Assembly (NCBI GenBank): GCA_963781495.1
Contig: CAWAFX010000001.1
Location: 1 to 64,000, forward strand
Reading direction: 5' to 3'
Source of the DNA: Mayfieldus sp963781495
GTDB lineage: Bacteria > Actinomycetota > Thermoleophilia > Solirubrobacterales > 70-9
DNA: 64,000 bases
The notes beneath the pieces are model-generated. The model made no database searches. It was not told where the DNA came from and worked only from the letters and a program-made list of their open reading frames with translations. Below, in pieces: positions 7,308 through 15,584 of this stretch. Made by a program: the position numbers and the translations under genes. Position 1 is the stretch's first letter, and the number at the start of each line of letters is the position of its first letter.

Positions 7308-7706
7308 CTACTCGTCCCCGCCCGTCCCCCGCTCGCTGGCCAGCTGGGCGATCTTCTCGTAGACGCCGGGCAGCTTCTTCTTCATCCGCTGCAGCTCCCA
7401 GTGCTCGATCTTGATCAGCCGCACGCGTGAAGTCGCCTCGACGGTGGCGGTGCGGCGCTCCTTCTCGAGCACACCGATCTCGCCGAAAATGTCGCCTGTA
7501 GCGAGCTCGCCGACCTGCTGGCCGTCGCGGGTGACCCGGGCGGTGCCCTCCTCGATCGCCATGAAGGCGTTTGCGTAGTCGCCCTCGCGCACGATCGTCT
7601 TGCCCTCGGGAACCTCTTCGGTGGTCGCGAAAGTCGTGATCACGCTGAGATCCTCGTCGGGAACGTCGGCGAAGATCGGGATCCTCTTCAACTGGGTGGC
7701 GTCCAT
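7308..7706 (-). CDS. Cyclic-nucleotide-binding domain protein
   Basis: 132 residues that are essentially one CNB domain: MDATQLKRIPIFADVPDEDL start, EGKTIVREGDYAN, then the phosphate-binding cassette region GDIFGEIGVLEKERRTATV (residues 75-95) with the key Glu and Arg. No DNA-binding helix-turn-helix follows, so this is a stand-alone sensor or partner subunit, not a CRP-type regulator. ATG at 7706 has AGGAGAGGAG just upstream; longer upstream readings lack a site. Target unknown. Confidence 0.8.
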   Translation of the reverse strand: MDATQLKRIPIFADVPDEDLSVITTFATTEEVPEGKTIVREGDYANAFMAIEEGTARVTRDGQQVGELATGDIFGEIGVLEKERRTATVEATSRVRLIKIEHWELQRMKKKLPGVYEKIAQLASERGTGGDE

Positions 7707-7781
7707 GGCTCCTCTCCTATGGCGGGCTGGCGCGCAACCTATCCGATCCCGCGCGGTCTGGCCCCGCGTAATCTGTCGCCC

Positions 7782-8339
7782 ATGCGGATGCGACTGCTTG
7801 GGATCCTCGGAGCGCTGCTGCTGATCGGCGGCGCCGTCTCGACGGCGGTGCTGGTCAAGGGTGCCGAGCGCCACGTCATCCAGCCCGACATCCCGGGCAC
7901 CCCCTACATCGACGTCCTCTCGCCCCGCGACGGCTCGAAGCCGAAGACCAACACCGTCGTCGTCAAGGTCAAGGTCCACAACTTCAAGCTCGCCCCGGCC
8001 CAGTTCGGCGAGGCGCCGCAGCTCGGCGAAGGGATGATTCGCTTCTCGCTCAACAAGGTCCCCGACTCGGTCGACCAGAGCCAGGCCGATGCGGCCGCCA
8101 GCAACCCGCTTTCCAGCGGCCGCGTGATCGGCCGCTCGTTCGACTTTCCCAAGTTCTCGGGTCCGAACGGGATCCTCGCGATGCGGGTCGCCAGTGAAGG
8201 GCAGTACTCCCCCGCGACCGAGCCGCAGATCTACTACCGCAACCTGCCGAAGGGGCTCTTCCGGCTGATCATCACGCTCTCCCAGAACGACGGCACCCCG
8301 ACTCCCTACCACGCCGTCACCCACTTCCGGATCGAGTAG
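7782..8339 (+). CDS. Membrane-anchored or secreted hypothetical protein
   Basis: 185 residues. A short N-terminal hydrophobic segment (LLGILGALLLIGGAVSTAVLV) acts as anchor or uncleaved signal; the rest is a beta-rich extracytoplasmic domain (PYIDVLSPRDGSKPKTNTVV ... FRLIITLSQNDGTPTPYHAV). The second half resembles an immunoglobulin-like beta sandwich in pattern, but I recognise no named family. Divergent from the cNMP-binding gene across a 75-base gap. Confidence 0.6.
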   Translation: MRMRLLGILGALLLIGGAVSTAVLVKGAERHVIQPDIPGTPYIDVLSPRDGSKPKTNTVVVKVKVHNFKLAPAQFGEAPQLGEGMIRFSLNKVPDSVDQSQADAAASNPLSSGRVIGRSFDFPKFSGPNGILAMRVASEGQYSPATEPQIYYRNLPKGLFRLIITLSQNDGTPTPYHAVTHFRIE

Positions 8340-8340
8340 C

Positions 8341-8514
8341 TCAGCCCTCGCGGGGCTCATGGCCGCGGCACTCGCGCACCGGAAGCCGCGGGTAGCGCGG
8401 AAAGCCGGGGTCGGTTCGCGAGCGCTCGCAGAGCGAGAAGGCCGAGCCGCGCGTGTTGCGGACCACGCGCTGGTGGCGGCAGCTGTCACACAACCCGGCG
8501 GGGGGAGCCTTCAC
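8341..8514 (-). CDS. 57-residue Cys-rich putative zinc-binding protein
   Basis: Minus-strand frame from GTG at 8514 to TGA at 8341. An in-frame stop lies two codons upstream of the GTG, so the start cannot be further out. It reads LCDSCRHQRVVRN, then FSLCERSRTDPGFPRYP and LPVRECRGHE: four cysteines in a C-x2-C ... C ... C arrangement fitting a metal site. The SLCERSRTDPxFPxYPxLPV pattern recurs in small actinobacterial proteins as I recall. It converges tightly on the gene ending at 8339. Function unknown. Confidence 0.6.
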   Translation of the reverse strand: MKAPPAGLCDSCRHQRVVRNTRGSAFSLCERSRTDPGFPRYPRLPVRECRGHEPREG

Positions 8515-8555
8515 CGGTCAAGTATCGCCCCCTGAAAGTGGGGAGCGCGGGTGCA

Positions 8556-8586
8556 GAAGTGAGCCCTACTTCACTTTGTAAAGTAG
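8556..8586. promoter_or_regulatory. Overlapping palindromes, operator-like, upstream of ABC exporter
   Basis: ACTTTGTAAAGT (8573-8584) is a perfect 12-base palindrome nested in CTACTT (8566-8571) ... AAGTAG (8581-8586); GAAGT (8556-8560) also pairs with ACTTC (8568-8572). It ends eight bases before the ATG at 8593. An AT-rich dyad at this place fits an operator of a small winged-helix or TetR-type drug-responsive repressor; no such regulator gene is adjacent. Confidence 0.5.
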
Positions 8587-8592
8587 TGGCCG

Positions 8593-10368
8593 ATGCGCAG
8601 CCCCACCTATCGGCGCCTGATGGGCTTTCTGCGCCCCTACCGCAAACAGCTCTGGGGCTCGCTCGTCTTCGCCTGGCTGGCGATGGGGATGACGGTCCTG
8701 ATCCCGCTGCTGATCGGGCATGCGGTCAACGCGATCCAGGATCACGACAAGAGCGCGCTGCTCCCCCTCTCCGCCGCGATCATCGCCGCCGCGATCCTGC
8801 GGGTCGGGCTGACCGTCGTCAGGCGTCTGATCGCCGGCAAGGTCTCGCTGGCGGTCGAGTTCGACCTCCGGCAGCGCTTCTACTCGCACCTGCAGTCGCT
8901 GGAGCTGGGCTTCTTCGACAGCCAGCAGACCGGGCAGCTGATGTCGCGGGCGACCGTCGATCTGCAGTCGATCCGCTTCTTCCTCGGCTACGGGCTTATC
9001 TTCATCACCCAGAACCTGCTCACGATCACCCTGGCGGCCGCGGTGATGATCGTCCTCAACCCGGGGCTGGCCGTGATCGCGCTGGCGCCGGCGCCGATCG
9101 TCGTATACACCGCCGCGCGCTACAACCGCCTCTCGCGGCCGGCGCTGCAGGAGGTCCAGCAGCGGATCGCCGAGCTGACAGCAGAGGCGGAGGAGAACGT
9201 CTCCGGGATCCGAATCGTCAAGGCGTTCGCGCGCGAGGAGCACCAGCTTCACCGCTTCCAGCGCGCCGTCGGCCGGGTCTTCGACCAGAGCATCTACTCG
9301 ACCAGGCTGCAGGCCTTCTTCTCGCCGATCATCGGCCTCCTTCCCCAACTCGGCACCGCCGCGGTGCTGCTGGTCGGCGGGCGGCAGGTGATCCACGGCA
9401 GCCTCAGCCTCGGCGAGCTGACCTCCTTCTACGTCTACCTGGCGTTGCTGGCGGCACCGATGCGGATGCTGGGGATCGCGATGGGGATGTCGCAGCGTGC
9501 CGTCGCCTCGGGCAACCGGCTGTTCGAGATCCTCGACCGCGCGCCGCAGATCCAGAGCCCGCCCGGCGCGCCGGCGCTGCCGGCCGGCGGCGGCGAGGTG
9601 CAGATGCGCGGGGTGACGCTGCGCTACGACGGCGCCGGTCCGGCGCTGAGCGACATCGACCTCGACGTGGCGCCCGGGCGTACGGTCGCCCTGGTCGGGC
9701 CCAGCGGGGCCGGCAAGACGAGCCTGGTGGCGCTGATCGCGCGCCTCTATGACCCCTCCGAGGGCGAGGTTCTGGTCGACGGCGCCGACGTGCGCTCGGT
9801 CGACGTCGGCTCGCTGCGCTCGGAGATCGCCTTCGTCGCCGACGAAAGCTTCCTCTTCTCGGCCAGCGTGGCCGAGAACATCGCCTACGCCCACGCCGAC
9901 GCGAGCCGAGAGGAGATCGAAGCGGCGGCGCGGCGGGCCCAGGCCGAGGGCTTCATCGATGACCTCCCCAACGGCTACGACACCCTGGTCGGCGAGCGCG
10001 GCTTCACTCTTTCCGGCGGCCAGCGGCAGCGGATCGCAATCGCCCGCGCCCTGCTCGCCGACCCTCGGATCCTGATCCTCGACGACGCCACCTCCTCGGT
10101 CGACGCCCGCACGGAGCGCGCGATCAAGCGCGGTTTGCGCGAGGTGATGGAGGGGCGGACGACGTTCATCATCGCCCACCGCCTCTCGACGATCTCGCTC
10201 GCCGACGAGATCGTCGTCCTCGACGGAGGCCGGATCGTCGACCGCGGCACCCACGACGAGCTGATGGGCCGCTGCTCCTTCTACGCCGAGATCGCCGAGT
10301 TCGGGCTCGCCGACTCGGTCTTCCTGCAGCACGACCTCGAGGAGCGCGAGGAGGTGGCAAAGCTGTGA
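8593..10368 (+). CDS. ABC exporter subunit, degenerate nucleotide site (heterodimer half 1)
   Basis: 591 residues: six membrane helices in the first 300, then an ATPase domain. Walker A is GPSGAGKTS (about residue 369), signature LSGGQRQR (about 473), Walker B LILILDDATSS (about 493). The residue after the Walker B Asp is Asp instead of the catalytic Glu, the hallmark of the non-hydrolysing half in heterodimeric exporters such as TM287/288. The stop overlaps the GTG start of the next gene (GTGA), giving translational coupling. Likely exports lipids, peptides or drugs; substrate not deducible. No ribosome site is obvious upstream of the ATG. Confidence 0.9.
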   Translation: MRSPTYRRLMGFLRPYRKQLWGSLVFAWLAMGMTVLIPLLIGHAVNAIQDHDKSALLPLSAAIIAAAILRVGLTVVRRLIAGKVSLAVEFDLRQRFYSHLQSLELGFFDSQQTGQLMSRATVDLQSIRFFLGYGLIFITQNLLTITLAAAVMIVLNPGLAVIALAPAPIVVYTAARYNRLSRPALQEVQQRIAELTAEAEENVSGIRIVKAFAREEHQLHRFQRAVGRVFDQSIYSTRLQAFFSPIIGLLPQLGTAAVLLVGGRQVIHGSLSLGELTSFYVYLALLAAPMRMLGIAMGMSQRAVASGNRLFEILDRAPQIQSPPGAPALPAGGGEVQMRGVTLRYDGAGPALSDIDLDVAPGRTVALVGPSGAGKTSLVALIARLYDPSEGEVLVDGADVRSVDVGSLRSEIAFVADESFLFSASVAENIAYAHADASREEIEAAARRAQAEGFIDDLPNGYDTLVGERGFTLSGGQRQRIAIARALLADPRILILDDATSSVDARTERAIKRGLREVMEGRTTFIIAHRLSTISLADEIVVLDGGRIVDRGTHDELMGRCSFYAEIAEFGLADSVFLQHDLEEREEVAKL

Positions 10369-12284
10369 GTGAGCGCGACGAGATCCGCTCTGAGGAGGAG
10401 GTCGAGCACGAGGAGGCGGCCTACTCGCCGGAGCGCAACCGCCTGCGCGAGGTCTTCCTGCTCTTCGCCGCGCTCTGGCGCCTGGTCCGCGGCGAAGACG
10501 AGCGCGGCCGCAAGGTGCGCTGGCTGATCGGTCTGTTGCGGCCATACCGGGCCAAGGTCGCACTGACCGGGGTCTCGCTGCTTGCGGCGACCGCCGCCGC
10601 CCTGGCACCTCCCTACCTGGCGGGCCGGGCGGTGCAGACGATCAGCAATGCTGTCCATAGCGGCTCGGCCAACGTCTCGAGGCTCGACTGGATCGTCGCC
10701 GCGTTTGTCGTCACCGCGGTCGTCTACGCGCTCGCCAGCTACGTGCAGACCTATCTGGTCGGATGGGTGGGCACCAGGGTGCTCCAGGACCTGCGCGAGC
10801 GGGTCTTCACCCACCTGCAGGCGATGTCGATCGGCTTCTTCACCCGCAACCGTCCCGGCGTCCTGATCTCGCGGATGACCAACGACATCGAGGCGTTGAA
10901 CCAGGTCCTCAGCGACGGCGTCGCCACCCTCTTCTCCAGCACCCTGACGCTGCTCGGCGTGGTCGTGATCCTGCTCCTATTGGACCTCAAGCTCGCCCTG
11001 CTCGTGTTCTTGACCTTCCCGCTGCTGGCGATCGCGAGCCTCGTCTTCCGCATCGTCTCCGCCGGCGCCTACCGGGCGACGCGGGAGAAGATCGCCGCGA
11101 TCACCGCCTACCTGCAGGAGACGCTGAGCGGGGTGCGGGTGGTGCGCAGCTTCGGCCAGGAGCCGCACCACATAGCCGAGATGACGCGCCTGAACGAGGA
11201 AAACCGCCAGGCGAACATGAAGACGGTCTATCTCAACGCGGCCTACTTCCCGGCGGTCGAGCTGCTCTCGGCGGTGGGGACCGCAGTGATCCTCCTCTAT
11301 GGCGGCAGCCAGGCGATCGACGGGGCGATCGAGATCGGGGTGATCGTCGCCTTCGTCGGCTACCTGCAGACCTTCTTCGATCCGATCCAGCAGCTCTCCC
11401 AGCTCTACACCACCTACCAGCAGGGGATGGCGGCGCTGGACAAGATCTTCGACCTCCTCGACACCGCTCCCGACATGATCGACAAGCAGGGAGCACTGGA
11501 CCCGGGACCGCTGCGGGGCGAGATCGAGATGGAGGGCGTCTCCTTTTCCTACCTCGACGACGCCTTCGAGCGCGAAGAGCGGGGCGAACCAGTCGAGTGG
11601 GCGCTGCGCGAGGTCGACCTCGAAGTACCCCCCGGGCAGACCCTGGCTTTGGTCGGAGCGACGGGAGCCGGCAAGTCGACCTTCGCCAAGCTGGTTGCCC
11701 GGTTCTATGACCCGCAGGCCGGGGTGGTGCGGATCGATGGACATGACCTGCGCGACCTCTCGCAGCGGGCGCTTCGGGCCCAGCTCGGGATCGTGCCCCA
11801 GGAGGGATTCCTGTTCTCCGGCACGGTGCGCGAGAACATCGCCTTCGGCCGCCCCGGCGCGCGGGCGGAGGAGATCGAGGCCGCCGTCGCCGCGGTCGGG
11901 GCGACCGAGTTCATCGCCTTGCTTCCCGACGGCCTTGACACCGAGGTCGGCGAGCGCGGAATACAGCTCTCCGCCGGCCAGCGGCAGCTGGTCGCCTTCG
12001 CGCGGGCGCTGCTGGCCGAGCCGAGCATCCTGATCCTCGACGAGGCGACCTCGAACGTCGACGTCCGCACCGAGAAGGTGATCGAGAAGGGGCTCGAGCG
12101 CCTGCTCGCCGGGCGCACGGCGATCGTGATCGCCCACCGTCTCTCGACGATCCGGCGGGCCGGCAAGATCGTCGTGCTCGACGGCGGCCGCATCGCCGAG
12201 GCCGGGACCCACGAGGAGCTGATCGCCGCCGACGGCTCCTACGCGCGCCTCTACGGCGCCTGGGAAGAGACCGCGGCGGCCTAG
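10365..12284 (+). CDS. ABC exporter subunit, canonical nucleotide site (heterodimer half 2)
   Basis: 639 residues with an acidic 50-residue N-terminal extension (SERDEIRSEEEVEHEEAAY) before six membrane helices. The ATPase domain has Walker A GATGAGKST (about 430), signature LSAGQRQ (about 534) and Walker B ILILDEATSNVD (about 555) with the catalytic Glu present. Together with the preceding gene it makes a heterodimer with one active and one degenerate site. The long acidic extension is typical of the larger partner in actinobacterial pairs. Convergent overlap of four bases with the lipoprotein gene on the other strand. Confidence 0.92.
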   Translation: MSERDEIRSEEEVEHEEAAYSPERNRLREVFLLFAALWRLVRGEDERGRKVRWLIGLLRPYRAKVALTGVSLLAATAAALAPPYLAGRAVQTISNAVHSGSANVSRLDWIVAAFVVTAVVYALASYVQTYLVGWVGTRVLQDLRERVFTHLQAMSIGFFTRNRPGVLISRMTNDIEALNQVLSDGVATLFSSTLTLLGVVVILLLLDLKLALLVFLTFPLLAIASLVFRIVSAGAYRATREKIAAITAYLQETLSGVRVVRSFGQEPHHIAEMTRLNEENRQANMKTVYLNAAYFPAVELLSAVGTAVILLYGGSQAIDGAIEIGVIVAFVGYLQTFFDPIQQLSQLYTTYQQGMAALDKIFDLLDTAPDMIDKQGALDPGPLRGEIEMEGVSFSYLDDAFEREERGEPVEWALREVDLEVPPGQTLALVGATGAGKSTFAKLVARFYDPQAGVVRIDGHDLRDLSQRALRAQLGIVPQEGFLFSGTVRENIAFGRPGARAEEIEAAVAAVGATEFIALLPDGLDTEVGERGIQLSAGQRQLVAFARALLAEPSILILDEATSNVDVRTEKVIEKGLERLLAGRTAIVIAHRLSTIRRAGKIVVLDGGRIAEAGTHEELIAADGSYARLYGAWEETAAA

Positions 12285-12784
12285 CCGAGGCTGCCGAACG
12301 GGAAGCCGACGCCTCCGGTGAAGCCGCGGCCATGGCTGCACTGGGTGAGGCCGTATCCGCGGGCGGCGAAGGCGAATTTCGACTTCTTTTCGGCGACGTC
12401 GGAGCTTCCCCGCGCGATCTCGTTCTGGTCGTGGTGGATGACGCCCTGCTCGACCGTCTCGTAGCCGTCGACGATCTCGTGGCCGACGCCGACCAGGGCC
12501 CGCAGCTGGGGCTCGTTCGGCCCGCCGAGCGACTGCAGGCGCAAGATGAAGCCCTCGTAGATGTCAGGCACGTCGGCCAGGGCGTTGGTCTGCCCGAAGA
12601 ACTGGCCGATCGTCGCATTGAACTGCCGGCAGAGGGGGTTGGCCTTGGCGACGAACTGCGCTTTGGTCAGGTTCGGCGGCGTGCTGGAGGCGGTTTTGCC
12701 GCTGCCGTCCGAGCTGCTTCCGCCGCCGCAGGCGGCCAGCATCCCGGCCACGACCACGGCGGTCAGATAGAGGACGAGCTTCAC
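12281..12784 (-). CDS. Lipoprotein, paralogue of the next gene
   Basis: 167 residues with a lipoprotein signal (LYLTAVVVAGMLAACGGG, Cys about residue 19). The mature part starts with a Ser/Thr linker, then PNLTKAQFVAKANPLCRQFN, a pattern shared with the neighbour at 12818-13519, and ends with GYGLTQCSHG. The two conserved cysteines probably form a disulfide. Function unknown; anchored outside the membrane. The hydrophobic helical middle suggests an all-helical fold. Confidence 0.7.
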   Translation of the reverse strand: MKLVLYLTAVVVAGMLAACGGGSSSDGSGKTASSTPPNLTKAQFVAKANPLCRQFNATIGQFFGQTNALADVPDIYEGFILRLQSLGGPNEPQLRALVGVGHEIVDGYETVEQGVIHHDQNEIARGSSDVAEKKSKFAFAARGYGLTQCSHGRGFTGGVGFPFGSLG

Positions 12785-12817
12785 CGCCGGCGAGGTTAGA
12801 GGCCGGAGCGGCGGCTT

Positions 12818-13519
12818 CTAGCCGGGCCCGACACCGCCCGAGCCCGAGGTGCCGCCGCTGCTGCCGCCCCCGGTCGCGCCGCCGCCGGTGCTGCCGCCCC
12901 CGGTCGGGGCGGGGGTGCCCGCGGTGCCGCCGGCTGGAGCGGCCGGGACCGGAGCCGGTGCCGTCGCGGTCGGTGCGGGTGCGGTGGGGGCGACAGAAGG
13001 CGCACTCGAGGGCGCCGTGGCGACCCCGGACGGTGTGCTCGGGCCCTGGCCGCACTCCTTGAAGCCGTAGGCGCTGGCGGCGCTGGCGAACCTCGACTGC
13101 GCGCTGGCGGCGTCGCTCTGGGCGCTGGCCAGCGCCGCGTCGTCGCCGCTCGATGTCGCCTGCACCTCGCTGCGCTCGGCCGTGGCGACCTCGTCACCGG
13201 CGCTGAGGAAGGCGTCGAGGCCGCTCTGGTCGTCGGGCGTGCCGAGGCCGCGCAGGTGCTCCATCAACCCTTGATAGAGCTCGGCGCGCTGGCTTGCCCC
13301 GGACGAGGCGCTGGTCGAGCTGCTGCCCGAGACCGAGCCCAAGGCCGCGTTGACCTCGGCGCAGTAGCCGTCGGCCTGCTTGATGAAGTCGGCCTTGCTG
13401 AGCTTCTGCGGCGTCTTCACCGTCGGCGTGATCGCCGTCGGAGTCGAGTCACCACCGCCACCGCAGGCACCGAGGGCGCCTGCGCAAAGGAGCAACATGA
13501 GGCAAACGGCACGTTTCAT
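12818..13519 (-). CDS. Lipoprotein with Gly/Ala/Pro-rich tail
   Basis: 233 residues. Lipobox LCAGALGACGGG near residue 17; then QKLSKADFIKQADGYCAEVN and later SAYGFKECGQG match the spacing of the paralogue downstream. After residue 160 comes a low-complexity Ala/Pro/Thr then Gly/Ser tail of about 75 residues, absent from the paralogue, likely a wall-spanning linker. ATG at 13519 is chosen over one eight codons upstream because it gives a standard lipoprotein signal. Separated from its paralogue by 33 bases, so co-transcribed. Confidence 0.7.
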   Translation of the reverse strand: MKRAVCLMLLLCAGALGACGGGGDSTPTAITPTVKTPQKLSKADFIKQADGYCAEVNAALGSVSGSSSTSASSGASQRAELYQGLMEHLRGLGTPDDQSGLDAFLSAGDEVATAERSEVQATSSGDDAALASAQSDAASAQSRFASAASAYGFKECGQGPSTPSGVATAPSSAPSVAPTAPAPTATAPAPVPAAPAGGTAGTPAPTGGGSTGGGATGGGSSGGTSGSGGVGPG

Positions 13520-13572
13520 GAGCGCGGCAAGGTAGCAAAGCAAGCGCCCACCGACCGCATGCGAACAGGCTA

Positions 13573-13643
13573 CTGCGCCCCAGGGATTCGAACCCCGACT
13601 ACCTCGTCCAGAGCGAGGCGTGCTGCCATTACACCAGGGCGCA
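13573..13643 (-). tRNA. tRNA-Gln (CTG anticodon)
   Basis: The reverse strand folds as a full cloverleaf: acceptor TGCGCCC pairing with GGGCGCA, D arm GTGTAATGGCAGCAC, anticodon stem CCTCG/CGAGG around CTCTGGA, T arm with TTCGAAT loop, discriminator G. Anticodon CTG reads CAG. The weak first T-A pair and discriminator G are usual in bacterial tRNA-Gln. No CCA encoded. Confidence 0.93.
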
Positions 13644-13667
13644 CTGCGGCCTCAAAGATAGCTTCGC

Positions 13668-14900
13668 TCAGCTGATCTCGGCCAGGTCGGTGCCTGGATC
13701 GGCGATCTTCTCGCGCTGCTCCGAGACGTCAGTGCCGGCGGCGAGGAGCTCGCGCGCCCGGCCCAGCTCCTCGGAGCGCTCGACGCTCAGCGCACCCGCG
13801 ACCTTGCCGTCCTTCAGGTACCAGACCGAGAACTCCCCGGACTCACGGTCCCCGCGCCAGATCTCCTCGTCGGGGTCCTGAGCCGGGCCCACGTATTCGA
13901 GGCTGGCCCAGTCGGCGAGGTCGCTGAAGAAGTAGGGCACGACGTCGTAGTCGCCGCCTTCGCCGAGCATGTTGGCGCCGGCGGCTTGGCCCTGCTGCAT
14001 CGCGACGTCCCAGTGCTCGACCCGCAGCCGCCGTCCGTGGATCACGCTCTCGTAACTGCAGACGTCACCGGCCGCATAGATGCCCTCGACCGAGGTCTGA
14101 AGCCGGCTGTCGCAGGTGATCCCGTTCTCGACCGCCAGGCCCGCCTTCTCGGCCAGCATCGTGTCCGGTCTCACCCCCGCCCCGACGACCACCGCGTCGC
14201 ACTCCAGTTGCTTGCCGCTCTCTGTGATCACGGCCTTGACCCGGCCGTCGCCCTCGAAGGCCTGCAGCGTCTCGCCGCCGAGCAGCTCGACCCCATGCGA
14301 CTCGAGCACGTCGTGGAAGAAACGGCCGGCGTCCTCTCCGAAGCTGTTCGAGAGCGCCACCTCCTCCATCATCACCATCGTGCACTTGGTGCCCTTGGCG
14401 GTCAGCGAGGCGGCGACCTCCGAGGCGATGTAGCTGCCGCCGATCAAGACCACGTGCTCGGCCTTGGCGGCGTCTTCGCGGATCGCCTCGGAGTTCCCGA
14501 ACGCCCGCAGGTAGTGGATCCCCTCGTTCTCGGCCCCCTCGACGCGGAGGATGTTGACGTTGGCGCCGGTGGCGATCAGCGCCTTGCCGAACCGCACCTC
14601 GTCACCGCCCTGCAACTTGGCGCTGCGCGCCTCGGGGTCGAGCGACATAACGTTGCGCCCGGTCAAGAGCTCGACCGAGTTCTCCTCGTACCACGCGGCG
14701 GGGTTGACGTAGGCGTCGGAGCGCTCGGCCTCGCCGCGCATGTATTCCTTGCTCAGCGGCGGCCGCTCGTAGGGGACCTCCGGCTCGCGCCCGACGAGCA
14801 GGATCTCACCCTCGGCGCCGCGCTTGCGCAGCTCGGCGGCGCAGTTGGCCCCGGCCATGCCGCCGCCGACGAGCAGGAACTCGACCTCGCGCTCAGCCAT
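13668..14900 (-). CDS. FAD/NAD(P)H-dependent oxidoreductase, ferredoxin-reductase type
   Basis: 410 residues. FAD-binding Rossmann motif VGGGMAGANCAAEL (about 12), ATGANV, second nucleotide motif VLIGGSYIASEVAASL (about 150) for NAD(P)H, and YAAGDVCSYE before the flavin-contacting region, in the order of rubredoxin/putidaredoxin reductases and AIF-like proteins. A reductase C-terminal domain follows. No redox-active CxxxxC, so not a disulfide reductase. Its start overlaps the upstream TrkA-type gene stop by eight bases, tying an electron-transfer enzyme to a transport operon. Confidence 0.85.
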   Translation of the reverse strand: MAEREVEFLLVGGGMAGANCAAELRKRGAEGEILLVGREPEVPYERPPLSKEYMRGEAERSDAYVNPAAWYEENSVELLTGRNVMSLDPEARSAKLQGGDEVRFGKALIATGANVNILRVEGAENEGIHYLRAFGNSEAIREDAAKAEHVVLIGGSYIASEVAASLTAKGTKCTMVMMEEVALSNSFGEDAGRFFHDVLESHGVELLGGETLQAFEGDGRVKAVITESGKQLECDAVVVGAGVRPDTMLAEKAGLAVENGITCDSRLQTSVEGIYAAGDVCSYESVIHGRRLRVEHWDVAMQQGQAAGANMLGEGGDYDVVPYFFSDLADWASLEYVGPAQDPDEEIWRGDRESGEFSVWYLKDGKVAGALSVERSEELGRARELLAAGTDVSEQREKIADPGTDLAEIS

Positions 14901-15570
14901 TCGAGTTCGCGCCGTCGGGGCCGAGGAAATCCTTCAGGTCCTCCTCGCTGCCGGGGTCGAGGACGGCGAGGATCTCGTCCCCGGGCTCCAGCACGGTCTC
15001 GGGGCCGGGGACGAAGCCGCGCCCCTCGCGCAGGACCGAGATCAGAAGGCTGCCGTCGGGCATCTCGAGGTCGGCGACCCGCTGCCCCGCCACCTTCGAA
15101 TCCTTCTCCAGCAGCATCTCGATGATCTCCAGCCGCTCCTCGGGGAAGTCGAGCAGGTGGACGAGTCCGTACTCCGGGACCTCGTGCTCGATCAGGCGCA
15201 GGATCAGGTCGGTCGCCGAGACCGACGGCTTGATTCCGAGAAGCTCGAAGTGCTCGAGGTTGCGGGGGTTGTTGACCCGGGCGATGATCCGCTCGACCAT
15301 GTATTTCTCCCGCGCCACCTGGCAGATCAGGATGTTGTCCTCGTCGTCGCCGGTCACCGCGATCACCATGTCGGCGCGTTGGATTCCGGCCCGCTCCAGG
15401 ACCCAGAGCTCGGAGGCGTCGCCGTACTGGATGTTGTGCTCGAGCTCCTGCTCGACGGTCAGATAGCGATGCCGGTCCTCTTCGATCACCGTCACCTCGT
15501 GCTCCTTGTCGAGCAGCTCGCGGGCGAGGTTCCAGCCCACCTTCCCCGCCCCGACGATGATGATGTACAC
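14893..15570 (-). CDS. TrkA-type K+ transport regulatory protein (TrkA-N plus TrkA-C)
   Basis: 225 residues: Rossmann domain with YIIIVGAGKVGWNLA at the N terminus, acidic residue ending strand two (VIEEDRHR), RVNNPRN, then a TrkA-C (RCK-C) domain from about residue 140 (EMLLEKDSKVAGQRVADL). Such proteins bind NAD(H) or nucleotides on the inner face of K+ channels or transporters and gate them. GTG start with GGAGGG six bases upstream; the longer upstream frame is Arg-rich and discarded. Second of two adjacent Trk proteins. Confidence 0.88.
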   Translation of the reverse strand: MYIIIVGAGKVGWNLARELLDKEHEVTVIEEDRHRYLTVEQELEHNIQYGDASELWVLERAGIQRADMVIAVTGDDEDNILICQVAREKYMVERIIARVNNPRNLEHFELLGIKPSVSATDLILRLIEHEVPEYGLVHLLDFPEERLEIIEMLLEKDSKVAGQRVADLEMPDGSLLISVLREGRGFVPGPETVLEPGDEILAVLDPGSEEDLKDFLGPDGANSNG

Positions 15571-15584
15571 GCGAGTGCCCTCCG

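Noticed and set aside
8566..10608. 680-residue minus-strand frame across the ABC exporter
   Set aside because: Arg/Gly/Asp-rich shadow of a GC-rich real gene; no family motifs. The same holds for 37677-40163 (+) over uvrA and 18315-20210 (+) over the permease.
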